Shown piece by piece: positions 8,227 to 16,302 of a DNA stretch of 64,000 nt; position 1 is the first letter of the stretch; every line of letters begins with the position of its first letter. The notes beneath the pieces were generated by a model. It worked only from the letters and a program-made list of their open reading frames with translations. It ran no database searches and was not told where the DNA came from. The position numbers and the translations under genes were made by a program. The stretch is from assembly GCA_016715285.1 (NCBI GenBank), contig JADKAO010000005.1, forward strand, positions 310,001 through 374,000, in the 5' to 3' direction. This DNA is from Actinomycetales bacterium (GTDB lineage Bacteria; Actinomycetota; Actinomycetes; Actinomycetales; Dermatophilaceae).

Positions 8227-9105
8227 GTGTCCGAAGCACCTCTGACGATGGCCCGGATGTGGGTCGAATTCCCCGATCCCGCAGACGCCCGGCAGCGCTT
8301 TCGATGCGACCTCACGTGGCTGACGTCGTCGTGGACGTGTATCTACGGGCGGGGATGCCCCGGAATCTACGAAGACCGGCCTCATGACGGATGTTGTTCT
8401 CTCGGAGCGCATTTCACGGAGAAGGCGGACTTCAGGCACGTCGCAGAGCATGCCGAACGGCTGACTCCGCAACACTGGCAGTTCTATGACGTGGGACACG
8501 AGGGTCGCGAGGGACCCGAGGGCAACGACGACCCGCCTGCGCGTCAGCAGATGCGCCGCAAGGCTTGGACTGAGAAGGAAGACGGTGTGCGCAAGACGCG
8601 GGTCGTCGAGGCCGGCTGCATCTTCCTCAACCGGGAGGGCTTCGCGACTGGCCCGGGGTGCGCACTGCACTTCCAGGCCGTGGCTGAGGGTCGCCCCCAT
8701 CACTCCGGCAAGCCAGAAGTCTGTTGGCAGTTGCCGATTCGCCGCACCTATCGCATGGTCGAGGAACTCGACGGGACGAGCTATCTCGAGATCACACTGG
8801 CTGAATTCGACCGCCGTGGGTGGGGTCCAGGGGGGCATGACCTCTCGTGGTTTTGCTCGGGCAGTCCCGATGCGCACGTCGGCCGTGAGCCGGTGTTCCG
8901 CTCGTGTCGCCACGAGCTCACCGAACTCATGGGTGAGCCCGGTTACGACGAACTCGTGGTGCGGTGCACGGCATACCTCCGGTCGGTGAAGGCAGCGCAG
9001 CGCGGGGCGGGACGCGCGATGCTGCCCCTCCTCGTGCACCCGGCGACTCTGGCCGCCCAGGAGCGACTCCGGGAGGCTGCGCGACGCAAGTCCGATGACG
9101 ACTGA
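8227..9105 (+). CDS. Conserved actinobacterial Cys-rich protein of unknown function
   Basis: About 292 residues. Cysteines cluster near the N-terminus (CDLTWL, TCIYGRGCPGIY, DGCCSLGAHF), with later pairs in GACIFLN-like (AGCIFLNREGF), GPGCALHF, EVCWQLPIRRTY and FCSGSPDAHVG. This arrangement resembles Fe-S or zinc-binding YkgJ/DUF3109-like proteins common in Streptomyces and relatives, which is a comparison from memory. GTG at 8227 is chosen because the open frame further upstream only translates the tandem repeat array. The gene overlaps the following methyltransferase by 11 bases, so the two are probably made together. The metal and the substrate are unknown. Confidence 0.75.
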   Translation: MSEAPLTMARMWVEFPDPADARQRFRCDLTWLTSSWTCIYGRGCPGIYEDRPHDGCCSLGAHFTEKADFRHVAEHAERLTPQHWQFYDVGHEGREGPEGNDDPPARQQMRRKAWTEKEDGVRKTRVVEAGCIFLNREGFATGPGCALHFQAVAEGRPHHSGKPEVCWQLPIRRTYRMVEELDGTSYLEITLAEFDRRGWGPGGHDLSWFCSGSPDAHVGREPVFRSCRHELTELMGEPGYDELVVRCTAYLRSVKAAQRGAGRAMLPLLVHPATLAAQERLREAARRKSDDD

Positions 9106-9805
9106 CGCGCCGGGGGCGATTCCTAGCCCCAACATCTGGACCGATCCGGCGGTCTACGAGGTGCACAACCTAGCGCTGGACAGGGCGGGTGTGATCGAGG
9201 CGACGATCCTGAGGCTCGCTGGGCTGGACACGTGGGCTGGGGTCGACGTCTTAGAAGTCGGTTGCGGGACTGGCTTCCACGTCGCATCGCTGGCGCGCGC
9301 GGGAGCCCGCGTGGTGGGGATCGAGCCGCACGCACCTTTGGTTGAGCTTGCGGCACAACGCATTTCCGGTATGCCGTCCGCTTCTGTCCGGCTCGCGGGG
9401 GCGGCTGCCACTGGGCTCCCGGACGGGAGGGTCGATGTCGCGCTGGCGAGGTGGGCGTATTTCTTCGGGCCTGGGTGCGAGCCTGGGCTGGTCGAGCTAG
9501 CACGGGTCGTGCGACCGGGTGGAGTGGCTGTTGTCGTGGACAACGACGCGACTCGATCTACCTTTGGCAGCTGGTTTTCCCTGGCATGGCCCGATTATGA
9601 CCCGGCTGCGGTCCAACGGTTTTGGCGGCGGCAAGGCTGGCATCGAGAATCCGTGCAGGTGGCGTGGCGGTTCACGTCTCGGCCTGACTTTGAGGCGGTC
9701 TTGCGGTTGGAATTCGAGCGGGGATTCGCCGAAGCTCTCTTCGCCGCAGAGCCGACGCGCACCACCGTGGACTATGCCGTCAACCTCTGGTGGCGTCGCT
9801 TCTGA
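9095..9805 (+). CDS. Class I SAM-dependent methyltransferase
   Basis: 236 residues. The SAM-binding motif I is VLEVGCGTGFHVASL (residues about 51-65), followed by the acidic motif II at GARVVGIEPH and motif III around LPDGRVDVALARW. No membrane segment is present. The start codon overlaps the end of the Cys-rich gene by 11 bases, pointing to coupled translation and a shared job. The substrate is not evident; small molecule methylation is the most common role of this subgroup. Confidence 0.82.
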   Translation: MTTDAPGAIPSPNIWTDPAVYEVHNLALDRAGVIEATILRLAGLDTWAGVDVLEVGCGTGFHVASLARAGARVVGIEPHAPLVELAAQRISGMPSASVRLAGAAATGLPDGRVDVALARWAYFFGPGCEPGLVELARVVRPGGVAVVVDNDATRSTFGSWFSLAWPDYDPAAVQRFWRRQGWHRESVQVAWRFTSRPDFEAVLRLEFERGFAEALFAAEPTRTTVDYAVNLWWRRF

Positions 9806-9873
9806 TGGTCACGTCCTGATGGTCACGCGGGCCACCGAAGGTGCTGTCAGACGTCCCATCTAGGGTCGGCGCT

Positions 9874-9921
9874 ATGACCCAGGTTCAGACCTCCGCCCTC
9901 ACCCATGCTGAGGCGACATGA
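9874..9921 (+). CDS. Possible 15-codon leader ORF upstream of radA
   Basis: A short frame from ATG 9874 encodes MTQVQTSALTHAEAT and ends at a TGA that overlaps the radA ATG as ATGA. The arrangement would couple radA translation to reading of this leader. A GGGTCGG stretch just upstream is a weak ribosome site. It could be a chance overlap, or an N-terminal relic. No regulatory amino acid run is seen. Confidence 0.3.
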   Translation: MTQVQTSALTHAEAT

Positions 9922-11342
9922 CGACGCGAGGCGCCGCGACCCGTGCTGCCAGCCGCAGCGTCACCAGCACTGGCCATGGACGCGCGCCGCGCGGCACGGC
10001 ATACCGCTGCAGTGAATGCGGCTGGACCGCGGTCAAGTGGGTCGGGCGCTGCGGCGAGTGCCAGGCGTGGGGTTCAGTCGCCGAAGTGCACGAGACCCGG
10101 GCGCGCACGACGGCACCGGCGAGCGACGTGCCAATGCCGTCCCGCATCGGCGAGGTCAACGTCGAGGATGCAGTGGCGCGGCCGACGGGGGTGAGCGAGT
10201 TCGACCGCGTCCTTGGGGGCGGGCTAGTTCCCGGCGCGGTCGTGCTCGTCGCGGGCGAGCCGGGCATCGGGAAGTCGACCCTGCTCCTCGACGTGGCGGC
10301 GCGCGCCGCGCGCTCAGGCGCCACTGTGCTCTATATCAGCGGTGAGGAGTCGGCCGCCCAGGTGCGCCTGCGCGCCGAGCGAATCGAAGCAATGGCCGCG
10401 ACGCTTTACCTCGCCGCCGAGACCGACCTCGCGACCATCCTTGGGCAGGTCGAGGCGGTGCGGCCCAGCCTCGTGATCGTCGACTCGGTGCAGACCATCG
10501 CCAGCGCCGACCTCGACGGCACAGCGGGCAATGTCGCGCAGGTCCGAGAGGTGGCGGCGAGCCTGAGCCATGCCGCTAAGGCGACCGGCACCGCAGTGAT
10601 GCTTGTCGGTCACGTGACGAAAGACGGTTCGATCGCTGGGCCGCGAGTCCTCGAGCACCTGGTCGATGTCGTCATCCAGTTTGAGGGCGAGCGCCACTCG
10701 CGACTGCGGCTCGTGCGGGCGGTCAAGAACCGCTACGGCCCGACCGACGAGGTAGGGTGTTTCGACCTGTCCGACGTGGGGATCGTGGGGCTCCCCGATC
10801 CAAGTGGGCTGTTCTTGTCGACGCGGGATGCCGCTGTGCCGGGCACGTGCGTGACGGTCACGCTCGAAGGACGGCGACCGCTCGTAGCCGAGGTCCAGGC
10901 ACTCGTGGCCAAGTCCGTTGCTCCCGCGCCGAGGCGGGCGACGAGTGGGGTCGACGCCGCTCGCGTGGCGATGGTCGTCGCGGTGCTCGACCGCCGGGTG
11001 CACCTGCCGATCGGATCAAGTGATACGTATGCCGCGACTGTTGGCGGCGTGCGCGTCAGCGAGCCTGCCGCCGACCTGGCCATCGCGCTCGCACTCGCTT
11101 CTGCCATCCTCGACCGCAGCGTGCCAGCCGACGCCGTCGCCATCGGCGAAGTCGGCCTCGCGGGTGAGATCCGGCCCGTGACGGGGATGCCGCGCCGACT
11201 TGCCGAGGCGGCGCGGCTGGGATTCCGCCGTGCGTTCGTGCCTGCCGGGGTGATTGGGAGCGGTCCGATGCCACCAGAGCTGGAGGTGGTTGAGGTGGGC
11301 GACATCGCCGCTGCAGTCGGGCGGGCACTCGTAGGTGGATAG
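9918..11342 (+). CDS. radA: DNA repair protein RadA (Sms)
   Basis: 474 residues, a RecA-related branch-migration helicase used in recombination and repair of stalled forks. Order of domains: zinc finger C31-x2-C34 and C45-x2-C48; RecA-like ATPase with Walker A GEPGIGKST; the RadA-specific KNRYG motif; and a Lon-like C-terminal domain with SDTYAATVGGVRVSEPAAD. All are intact. It starts a plus-strand group radA-disA-mutY. RadA and DisA are neighbours and partners in several Gram-positive bacteria, where RadA can restrain DisA activity. Confidence 0.97.
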   Translation: MTTRGAATRAASRSVTSTGHGRAPRGTAYRCSECGWTAVKWVGRCGECQAWGSVAEVHETRARTTAPASDVPMPSRIGEVNVEDAVARPTGVSEFDRVLGGGLVPGAVVLVAGEPGIGKSTLLLDVAARAARSGATVLYISGEESAAQVRLRAERIEAMAATLYLAAETDLATILGQVEAVRPSLVIVDSVQTIASADLDGTAGNVAQVREVAASLSHAAKATGTAVMLVGHVTKDGSIAGPRVLEHLVDVVIQFEGERHSRLRLVRAVKNRYGPTDEVGCFDLSDVGIVGLPDPSGLFLSTRDAAVPGTCVTVTLEGRRPLVAEVQALVAKSVAPAPRRATSGVDAARVAMVVAVLDRRVHLPIGSSDTYAATVGGVRVSEPAADLAIALALASAILDRSVPADAVAIGEVGLAGEIRPVTGMPRRLAEAARLGFRRAFVPAGVIGSGPMPPELEVVEVGDIAAAVGRALVGG

Positions 11343-11393
11343 GCGCCAGTGGCCTCGCGGTTTGCCGCGGCAGACACCACATAGACTCACCGC

Positions 11394-12470
11394 GTGGAGC
11401 GCACCGACGACGAGCTGCTGATCGCCACGTTGGCGGCAGTCGCACCAGGCACCGAGCTGCGCGACGGCCTCGAGCGGATCCTGCGAGGCGGCACCGGCGC
11501 GCTCATTGTCTTGGGCAACGACAAGTCCATCGAGGCGTTGTGCTCTGGTGGTTTCCGCATCGACATCGAGTTCTCGGCCACGCGACTGCGGGAGCTGTCG
11601 AAGATGGACGGCGCGATCGTTTTGGACAAGGACGCGACCCGGATCGTCCGCGCCAACACCCAACTCGTGCCCGACGCGAGCATCGAAACGTCCGAGTCTG
11701 GCACCCGGCACCGCACCGCTGAGCGGGTCGCGATCCAAACGGGCAGCCCGGTCATCTCGGTCAGCAAATCGATGCAGACCATCGCCCTCTATGTGGGCCA
11801 CCGTCGTCACGTCGTCGAAAACTCCGCGGCCATCCTGTCCCGCGCCAACCAGGCAATGGACACCCTGGAACGCTATAAGTCCCGCCTGGATGAAGTGACC
11901 CAGACGCTCTCGGCGCTGGAGATCGAGGACCTCGTCACGATCCGCGATGTGGCCGCTGTGTTGCAGCGTCTCGAGATGGTCCGGCGCATCAGCGACGAAA
12001 TCAATGGGTATGCCGTGGAACTCGGCACCGATGGCCGACTCATCACGATGCAGCTCGAGGAACTCGTCGGCGGGCTCGGTAATAATCGCGAGCTGGTTAT
12101 CGGCGACTACCTCACCTCGGCGCGCTCCGACAAGTCGGTCGAGGAGGCACTACTTGATCTGGTCGCCTTGTCGGCCACCGAGTTGCTCGATCTCAGCGCT
12201 ACCGGACGAGCGGTCGGCTTCGTTGGGCCTGGGGAGAGTCTTGACACTTCGGTCTCTCCGCTGGGCTATCGATTGCTCACCAAGATCCCGCGCCTGCCGG
12301 GGGCGATCATCGAGCGTCTGGTCGATCACTTCGAGTCCCTGCAGCGGCTGCTCGCAGCCAATATCGAGGACCTCATGGCGGTCGAAGGCGTTGGCGAAAG
12401 CCGAGCGCGCGCCGTTCGTGAAGGGTTGTCGCGGATGGCCGAGACGAGCATCCTGGAGCGGTACGTCTGA
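11394..12470 (+). CDS. disA: Diadenylate cyclase / DNA integrity scanning protein DisA
   Basis: 358 residues. It forms c-di-AMP from two ATP and scans DNA for branched structures. The cyclase motifs are both present: DGA at residues 72-74 and RHRTAE at 105-110. A helical linker and a C-terminal helix-hairpin-helix DNA-binding domain (AVEGVGESRARAVREGL) follow. The start is GTG at 11394, 51 bases after radA. It fits the family in length and order. The next gene, mutY, begins 14 bases after it. Confidence 0.97.
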   Translation: MERTDDELLIATLAAVAPGTELRDGLERILRGGTGALIVLGNDKSIEALCSGGFRIDIEFSATRLRELSKMDGAIVLDKDATRIVRANTQLVPDASIETSESGTRHRTAERVAIQTGSPVISVSKSMQTIALYVGHRRHVVENSAAILSRANQAMDTLERYKSRLDEVTQTLSALEIEDLVTIRDVAAVLQRLEMVRRISDEINGYAVELGTDGRLITMQLEELVGGLGNNRELVIGDYLTSARSDKSVEEALLDLVALSATELLDLSATGRAVGFVGPGESLDTSVSPLGYRLLTKIPRLPGAIIERLVDHFESLQRLLAANIEDLMAVEGVGESRARAVREGLSRMAETSILERYV

Positions 12471-12484
12471 CCGGGGTCGTCGCG

Positions 12485-13357
12485 ATGGCCCAGCTGCACG
12501 AGGCTGTGCTCCAGTGGTATGCCGTGCACGCCCGACCGCTGCCCTGGCGCGAGCCGGACACGACGCCCTGGGGCGTCTTCGTCTCGGAGGTCATGGCCCA
12601 GCAGACTCCCGTGGCGCGGGTGGCGCCAATCTGGCGTGAGTGGATGGCTCGCTGGCCAACGCCGGAGGCCCTCGCGGCCGAGCCTGCTGGTGAAGCTGTG
12701 CGAGCGTGGGGTCGGCTGGGCTACCCACGTCGAGCTCTTCGCCTTCACGAGGCCGCCCGTGAGATCTGCGATGAGCACGGTGGCGCAGTCCCCAATTCCG
12801 TTGTGGCGCTTCGAGGTTTGCCCGGTGTGGGCGAGTACACCGCTGCCGCAGTGGCGTGCTTCGCATTCGGGGTGGTCGCGCCCGTCGTGGACACCAATGT
12901 GCGCCGTGTTCTGACCCGGGTCTTGCTCGGGCGAGAGTATGCCGCACCCTCCCTCACCCAAGCCGAGCGAGACCTCGCGGCGTCGGCGATGCCGACAGAT
13001 TCAGCCGACGCTGTGGCCTGGAATGTCGCAGTCATGGAACTCGGGGCGCTCGTCTGCACGGCCCGAGCGCCAAAGTGCCTTGGCTGCCCTGTCGCCGCAC
13101 AGTGCTCGTGGGTGCTAGCTGGCCGGCCTGACCATGACGGGCCACCCCGTCGCGGCCAGTCGTGGCATGGGACCGATCGACAAGCGCGCGGGATCCTGTT
13201 GCAGGCGCTCCGCGATGCGACCGGTCCTGTCGCAGGCGAGAACTTGGCCGCGCTGCTGCCCGACGACCAACAGCGGTCGCGATGCCTCGACAGTCTGGTC
13301 GCCGACGGCCTCGTCGAACCGCTGAGCCACGAGCGCTATCGCCTCCCCGGAGCGTGA
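12485..13357 (+). CDS. mutY: A/G-specific adenine DNA glycosylase
   Basis: 290 residues. It removes adenine mispaired with 8-oxoguanine. Glu35 in SEVMAQQT and Asp136 in VVDTNVRR are the catalytic pair, with the HhH segment GLPGVGEYTA between them. The iron-sulfur cluster ligands are C191-x6-C198-x2-C201-x5-C207. The C-terminal part after the cluster is short and has no clear NUDIX-like MutT domain, as in other actinobacterial MutY. It closes the radA-disA-mutY group and is followed by a perfect hairpin that begins inside its last codons. Confidence 0.95.
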   Translation: MAQLHEAVLQWYAVHARPLPWREPDTTPWGVFVSEVMAQQTPVARVAPIWREWMARWPTPEALAAEPAGEAVRAWGRLGYPRRALRLHEAAREICDEHGGAVPNSVVALRGLPGVGEYTAAAVACFAFGVVAPVVDTNVRRVLTRVLLGREYAAPSLTQAERDLAASAMPTDSADAVAWNVAVMELGALVCTARAPKCLGCPVAAQCSWVLAGRPDHDGPPRRGQSWHGTDRQARGILLQALRDATGPVAGENLAALLPDDQQRSRCLDSLVADGLVEPLSHERYRLPGA

Positions 13358-13373
13358 TCCGGGGAGGCGATAG
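13336..13373. terminator. Perfect 15-bp hairpin between convergent mutY and usp
   Basis: Arms at 13336-13350 and 13359-13373 are exact complements (CTATCGCCTCCCCGG), with an 8-base loop. The left arm overlaps the mutY stop. No T-run follows on either side, as is usual for high-GC actinobacteria. It lies between two convergent genes, so it can serve both. Confidence 0.85.
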
Positions 13374-13393
13374 TCGAGATTGGCGTCGGAGCC

Positions 13394-14245
13394 TTAGCGG
13401 ACGACCGCGATCGGGCAACCGAGGTCATGGATCAGTCGGTGGCTGACCGAACCGAGGAGCAGACCCGCGAAGCCGCCGCGACCACGTGTGCCGACCACGA
13501 GCAGACCCGCATTTTCGGACTTCTCACGCAGCACGACGACGGGCGAGCCCTGCTCGACCATGCCGACGACCTTGAGACCGGGGTAACGCTCGGTGAGCTT
13601 GGCGACGGCAAGGTCGACCCACTTGCGCATCTGCTTCTCGTGCTTGTCGGGCAAGCCTTGGATGCCGACGCGGGCGGCGAACTCCGAGCTGATGCCGAAG
13701 GAGCCGGTGTCCCAGACGCCCACGACGTGCAGTTCGGTGCCAGCGCGTTGAGCGATCTCCGCGGCGAAGAAGCCGGCGTGGACGCCCGAGCGCGAGCCGT
13801 CGATGCCAACCACGACGGGGTGACCCTGGTCGACGTCACCGGTGACATCTCCGCGAACGACGATGACGGGGCACGAGGAGTGGGACGTCACGGCATACGC
13901 GACGGAGCCGAGTGCCGCCGAGGCGGCCTCGCCGTGACCGCGGTTGCCGACGACGATGATCTCGGCTTCACGAGACATCTCGACGAGGGCGGCGGTGACG
14001 CTGCGGTATCCCTTGACGGTTTCGACCTCGGTGACACCGAGTTCGCGCGCGCGGGCGGCGGCAGCGGCAAGCAACTCATCGGCGCCCTTGACGAGCTCGT
14101 CTGGCAGCTCGGGGAAATCCCCGACGAGACCCTGCGCGGCGATGACGTGCATGATGGTCAGCGAGTCGCCTTGGCGGGCCGCCTCGCGGGCCGCCCAATC
14201 CAGGGCGTTCGCCGAGTCCGGGCCAGAGTGGGCAACGAGAATCAT
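13394..14245 (-). CDS. Universal stress protein, two UspA domains
   Basis: 283 residues with two tandem UspA folds. Each keeps the ATP-binding pattern G-x2-G-x8/9-G-S: GNRGHGEAASAALGS in the first and GTRGRGGFAGLLLGS in the second. It therefore resembles the ATP-binding mycobacterial tandem Usps linked to dormancy and stress. ATG at 14245 is chosen because a GAAAGG ribosome site precedes it by seven bases; the longer frame has no support. It is transcribed away from the MOSC-like gene, so the region 14246-14394 holds both promoters. Confidence 0.92.
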   Translation of the reverse strand: MILVAHSGPDSANALDWAAREAARQGDSLTIMHVIAAQGLVGDFPELPDELVKGADELLAAAAARARELGVTEVETVKGYRSVTAALVEMSREAEIIVVGNRGHGEAASAALGSVAYAVTSHSSCPVIVVRGDVTGDVDQGHPVVVGIDGSRSGVHAGFFAAEIAQRAGTELHVVGVWDTGSFGISSEFAARVGIQGLPDKHEKQMRKWVDLAVAKLTERYPGLKVVGMVEQGSPVVVLREKSENAGLLVVGTRGRGGFAGLLLGSVSHRLIHDLGCPIAVVR

Positions 14246-14394
14246 TGGTGACCTTTCGTTCGGTATTTCTCCAGGCCAACTGTGCTGCATCGCGGCGAGA
14301 AGCGCTAGGGGATGTTCGTCCCGCGAGCACAATTGTGGTGAGAACAACCCCGCAACCAGCACGGGGCGAGACGTCGAGACCTCGGCCTGGCACG

Positions 14395-14751
14395 ATGACC
14401 CTCATGTCGATGTGCTACCGGTCCGTGGCAGAACTCGAAAGCTACCTCCCCACGCTGGACGCCGCACCCCGGGACCAAGGCACCGTGAGTCTCGTCGTGA
14501 GCCGACCCACTCCCGGTGAACGCAAGGTGCTCGATGACGGGGAACTCGATGTGGCGGTCGGTCTCGTCGGCGACTCGTGGTCGCGTCGACCCAGCTCCCG
14601 CACCCCAGACAAGAGTCCGCATCCTGACATGCAAATCAACGTCATCAACGCGACCCTGGCGGCGTCGGGGCCTGGTGGGGCGGGTCCGCGCGCCCTTGTG
14701 GTGCCGTGGGTGCGCCCTGGTGATCCCATCCTGGTGGTGCGGCCGAGCTGA
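14395..14751 (+). pseudogene. Shortened MOSC-domain-like protein
   Basis: About 118 residues. The segment from AELESYLPTLDAAPRDQGT through DDGELDVAVGLVGDSW to HPDMQINVINATL matches the N-terminal half of a bacterial MOSC-like family as I remember it. The C-terminal half, which should carry the cysteine of the sulfurase fold, is missing; the frame ends quickly after a Gly-rich stretch with PWVRPGDPILVV. No continuation was found in the other two forward frames. I read it as a decayed or internally deleted gene, but a short functional variant cannot be ruled out. ATGs at 14395, 14404 and 14410 are possible starts. Confidence 0.5.
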
Positions 14752-14752
14752 A

Positions 14753-15262
14753 CTACAGCAGCTTGAGCATTCTGGTGTTGCCGAGAGTGTTGGGCTTGAC
14801 CCGCTCTAAGTCGAGGAACTCGGCGACGCCCTCGTCATAGGAACGCAACAACTCGGCATACACCTCGGCTGTGACTGCTTGCCCCTCGATCGGCACAAAC
14901 CCGTGCCGCGCAAAGAACTCCGTCTCAAAGGTGAGGCAGAACACGCGCGACACACCGAGCCGTCGGGCGTCGTCAAGAAGGTCGCGCAGGAGCGCCGACC
15001 CCGCTCCCTGGCCGAGGAACTCCGGCGCCACCGCGATGGTGCGCACCTCGGCCAAGTCCTCCCACATCACATGCAGCGCCCCACATCCGATGACCGTGCC
15101 GCCCACTTCCGCGACCCGAAACTCTTGCAGCCCTTCGTAATACGCGACGCCCTCCTTGGCGACGATGCGTCGTTCGAGGACGAGAGGTGCGACGATGTCA
15201 CGGATGGCACGCACATCGCTGGTGCGTGCGAAGCGGGTCGGGAAGCGAGTCGAGCCGGTCAC
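14753..15262 (-). CDS. argA: Amino-acid N-acetyltransferase (Rv2747-type N-acetylglutamate synthase)
   Basis: 169 residues, a stand-alone GNAT protein. The acetyl-CoA loop is FLGQGAGSALL. The C-terminal signature ERVKPNTLGNTRML is characteristic of the short actinobacterial ArgA (Rv2747 in M. tuberculosis). It would acetylate glutamate or glutamine to begin arginine synthesis. No other arg gene is near. It ends one base from the MOSC-like gene (convergent) and diverges from the lipoprotein gene across only 19 bases. Confidence 0.85.
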   Translation of the reverse strand: MTGSTRFPTRFARTSDVRAIRDIVAPLVLERRIVAKEGVAYYEGLQEFRVAEVGGTVIGCGALHVMWEDLAEVRTIAVAPEFLGQGAGSALLRDLLDDARRLGVSRVFCLTFETEFFARHGFVPIEGQAVTAEVYAELLRSYDEGVAEFLDLERVKPNTLGNTRMLKLL

Positions 15263-15281
15263 GAAAGGGTGTTCCTTGACG

Positions 15282-15815
15282 ATGGGGGCAGTCAGCGAGC
15301 GCTATCTTCGCACGCACCCGAGGCGACGGTTCGCCGCGGCATTGCTCACGGCATACCTTCTCGTGCTGGCACTCGCGGGCTGCACCGTGGCGACGGTCCC
15401 AAGCCCGAACTCCAGCGAGCCTGCGACGTCCACTGTCCCACTGGCTATCACTCCGGCCGCCTCCCAACCCAGCCCGAGTGACACCCCCACGTCCACTCCC
15501 CCCATTCCCCCAGCAACCCCGGCAACCCTCGTGAAGTCCGCCACGTGGGTGACCCGCGCGGGGGTGCGCTCCCTGCGCGTTGTGCCCACGGACGCCGCGC
15601 GAGCCGCCGGCGTCGACGGAGACGCCGTCTGGGCCGCGGTGGTCGCCGTGCGACCCGACGCCGACCGCCCTGGCATGCGTGATCAGCTGGTGTGCCACGT
15701 ATCCTTCGCGCCCGGCAAGGCGGCGTGGTACCTCGAGCCTGCGCGCCCGGCAGTGGGGTATGCCGAGACCGTCGCCGCCGCATGCAACCCCGGGGACGTC
15801 GCCGACCCCGGCTAA
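15282..15815 (+). CDS. Lipoprotein with DUF2599-like domain
   Basis: About 177 residues. The N-terminus is a signal peptide with lipobox (AAALLTAYLLVLALAGC), then a long Ser/Thr/Pro-rich tether of roughly 50 residues, then a C-terminal domain with VRSLRVVPTDAARA, DQLVCHVSFAP and KAAWYLEPARP. These fit DUF2599, which occurs in mycobacterial exported proteins. Two cysteines (QLVCH, AACNPG) may form a disulfide. Start 15282 is chosen because it places the signal peptide correctly. The function is unknown. Confidence 0.72.
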   Translation: MGAVSERYLRTHPRRRFAAALLTAYLLVLALAGCTVATVPSPNSSEPATSTVPLAITPAASQPSPSDTPTSTPPIPPATPATLVKSATWVTRAGVRSLRVVPTDAARAAGVDGDAVWAAVVAVRPDADRPGMRDQLVCHVSFAPGKAAWYLEPARPAVGYAETVAAACNPGDVADPG

Positions 15816-15818
15816 CTC

Positions 15819-16238
15819 CTACAGGAAACTGATGCCGCCACCTGGTTGCGAAATGACGCGATACGAGGGGCTCACCGGCGGCAGGCCCCCACCGATCTCC
15901 CAGGCTTCCCCGTCGGGGTCGGCTTCGATCCGGAGCTGACGATCGTCATCGAACGCAAGGCTCAATGACCCGTCCTTGCCAGCCAGTGCGCGGATCACGA
16001 TAGCCCGGAAAAGGTCGAGGACAGGCGCCACCGTATCGAGTCGCTGCGGGTCGACCAACAGGGTCATGGCACCGTCGGACAACGTGAATGGCCCTTCGAG
16101 CCGCACGGTGTCAGTGCCATCGACCACCAGAGTCACTGCGTAGTCAATGCAGATCTGGTCGACTTCGCGACCCGTGAGGGGCAGCACGAAATGATCTGCT
16201 TCCTCGCGGATGCCGAGTTCGGTCATGACCGCTGCCAT
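15819..16238 (-). CDS. Hypothetical protein, DUF6188-like
   Basis: 139 residues with no signal or membrane segment. Segments such as VDQICIDYAVTLVV, VRLEGPFTL, DGSLSLAFDDDRQLRIEADP and EAWEIGG fit the pattern of the DUF6188 family as I recall it. No catalytic residues are recognisable. It converges with the lipoprotein gene three bases away. It lies 64 bases downstream of clpC on the same strand, so it starts after the clpC stop; it could be co-transcribed or independent. Confidence 0.6.
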   Translation of the reverse strand: MAAVMTELGIREEADHFVLPLTGREVDQICIDYAVTLVVDGTDTVRLEGPFTLSDGAMTLLVDPQRLDTVAPVLDLFRAIVIRALAGKDGSLSLAFDDDRQLRIEADPDGEAWEIGGGLPPVSPSYRVISQPGGGISFL

Positions 16239-16302
16239 GGTGAGAGCGTAGTTGACGCCGCGACCAAAAGCCCGGTGATGCGGCTTTTGCGCTGCGTCGC
16301 CC

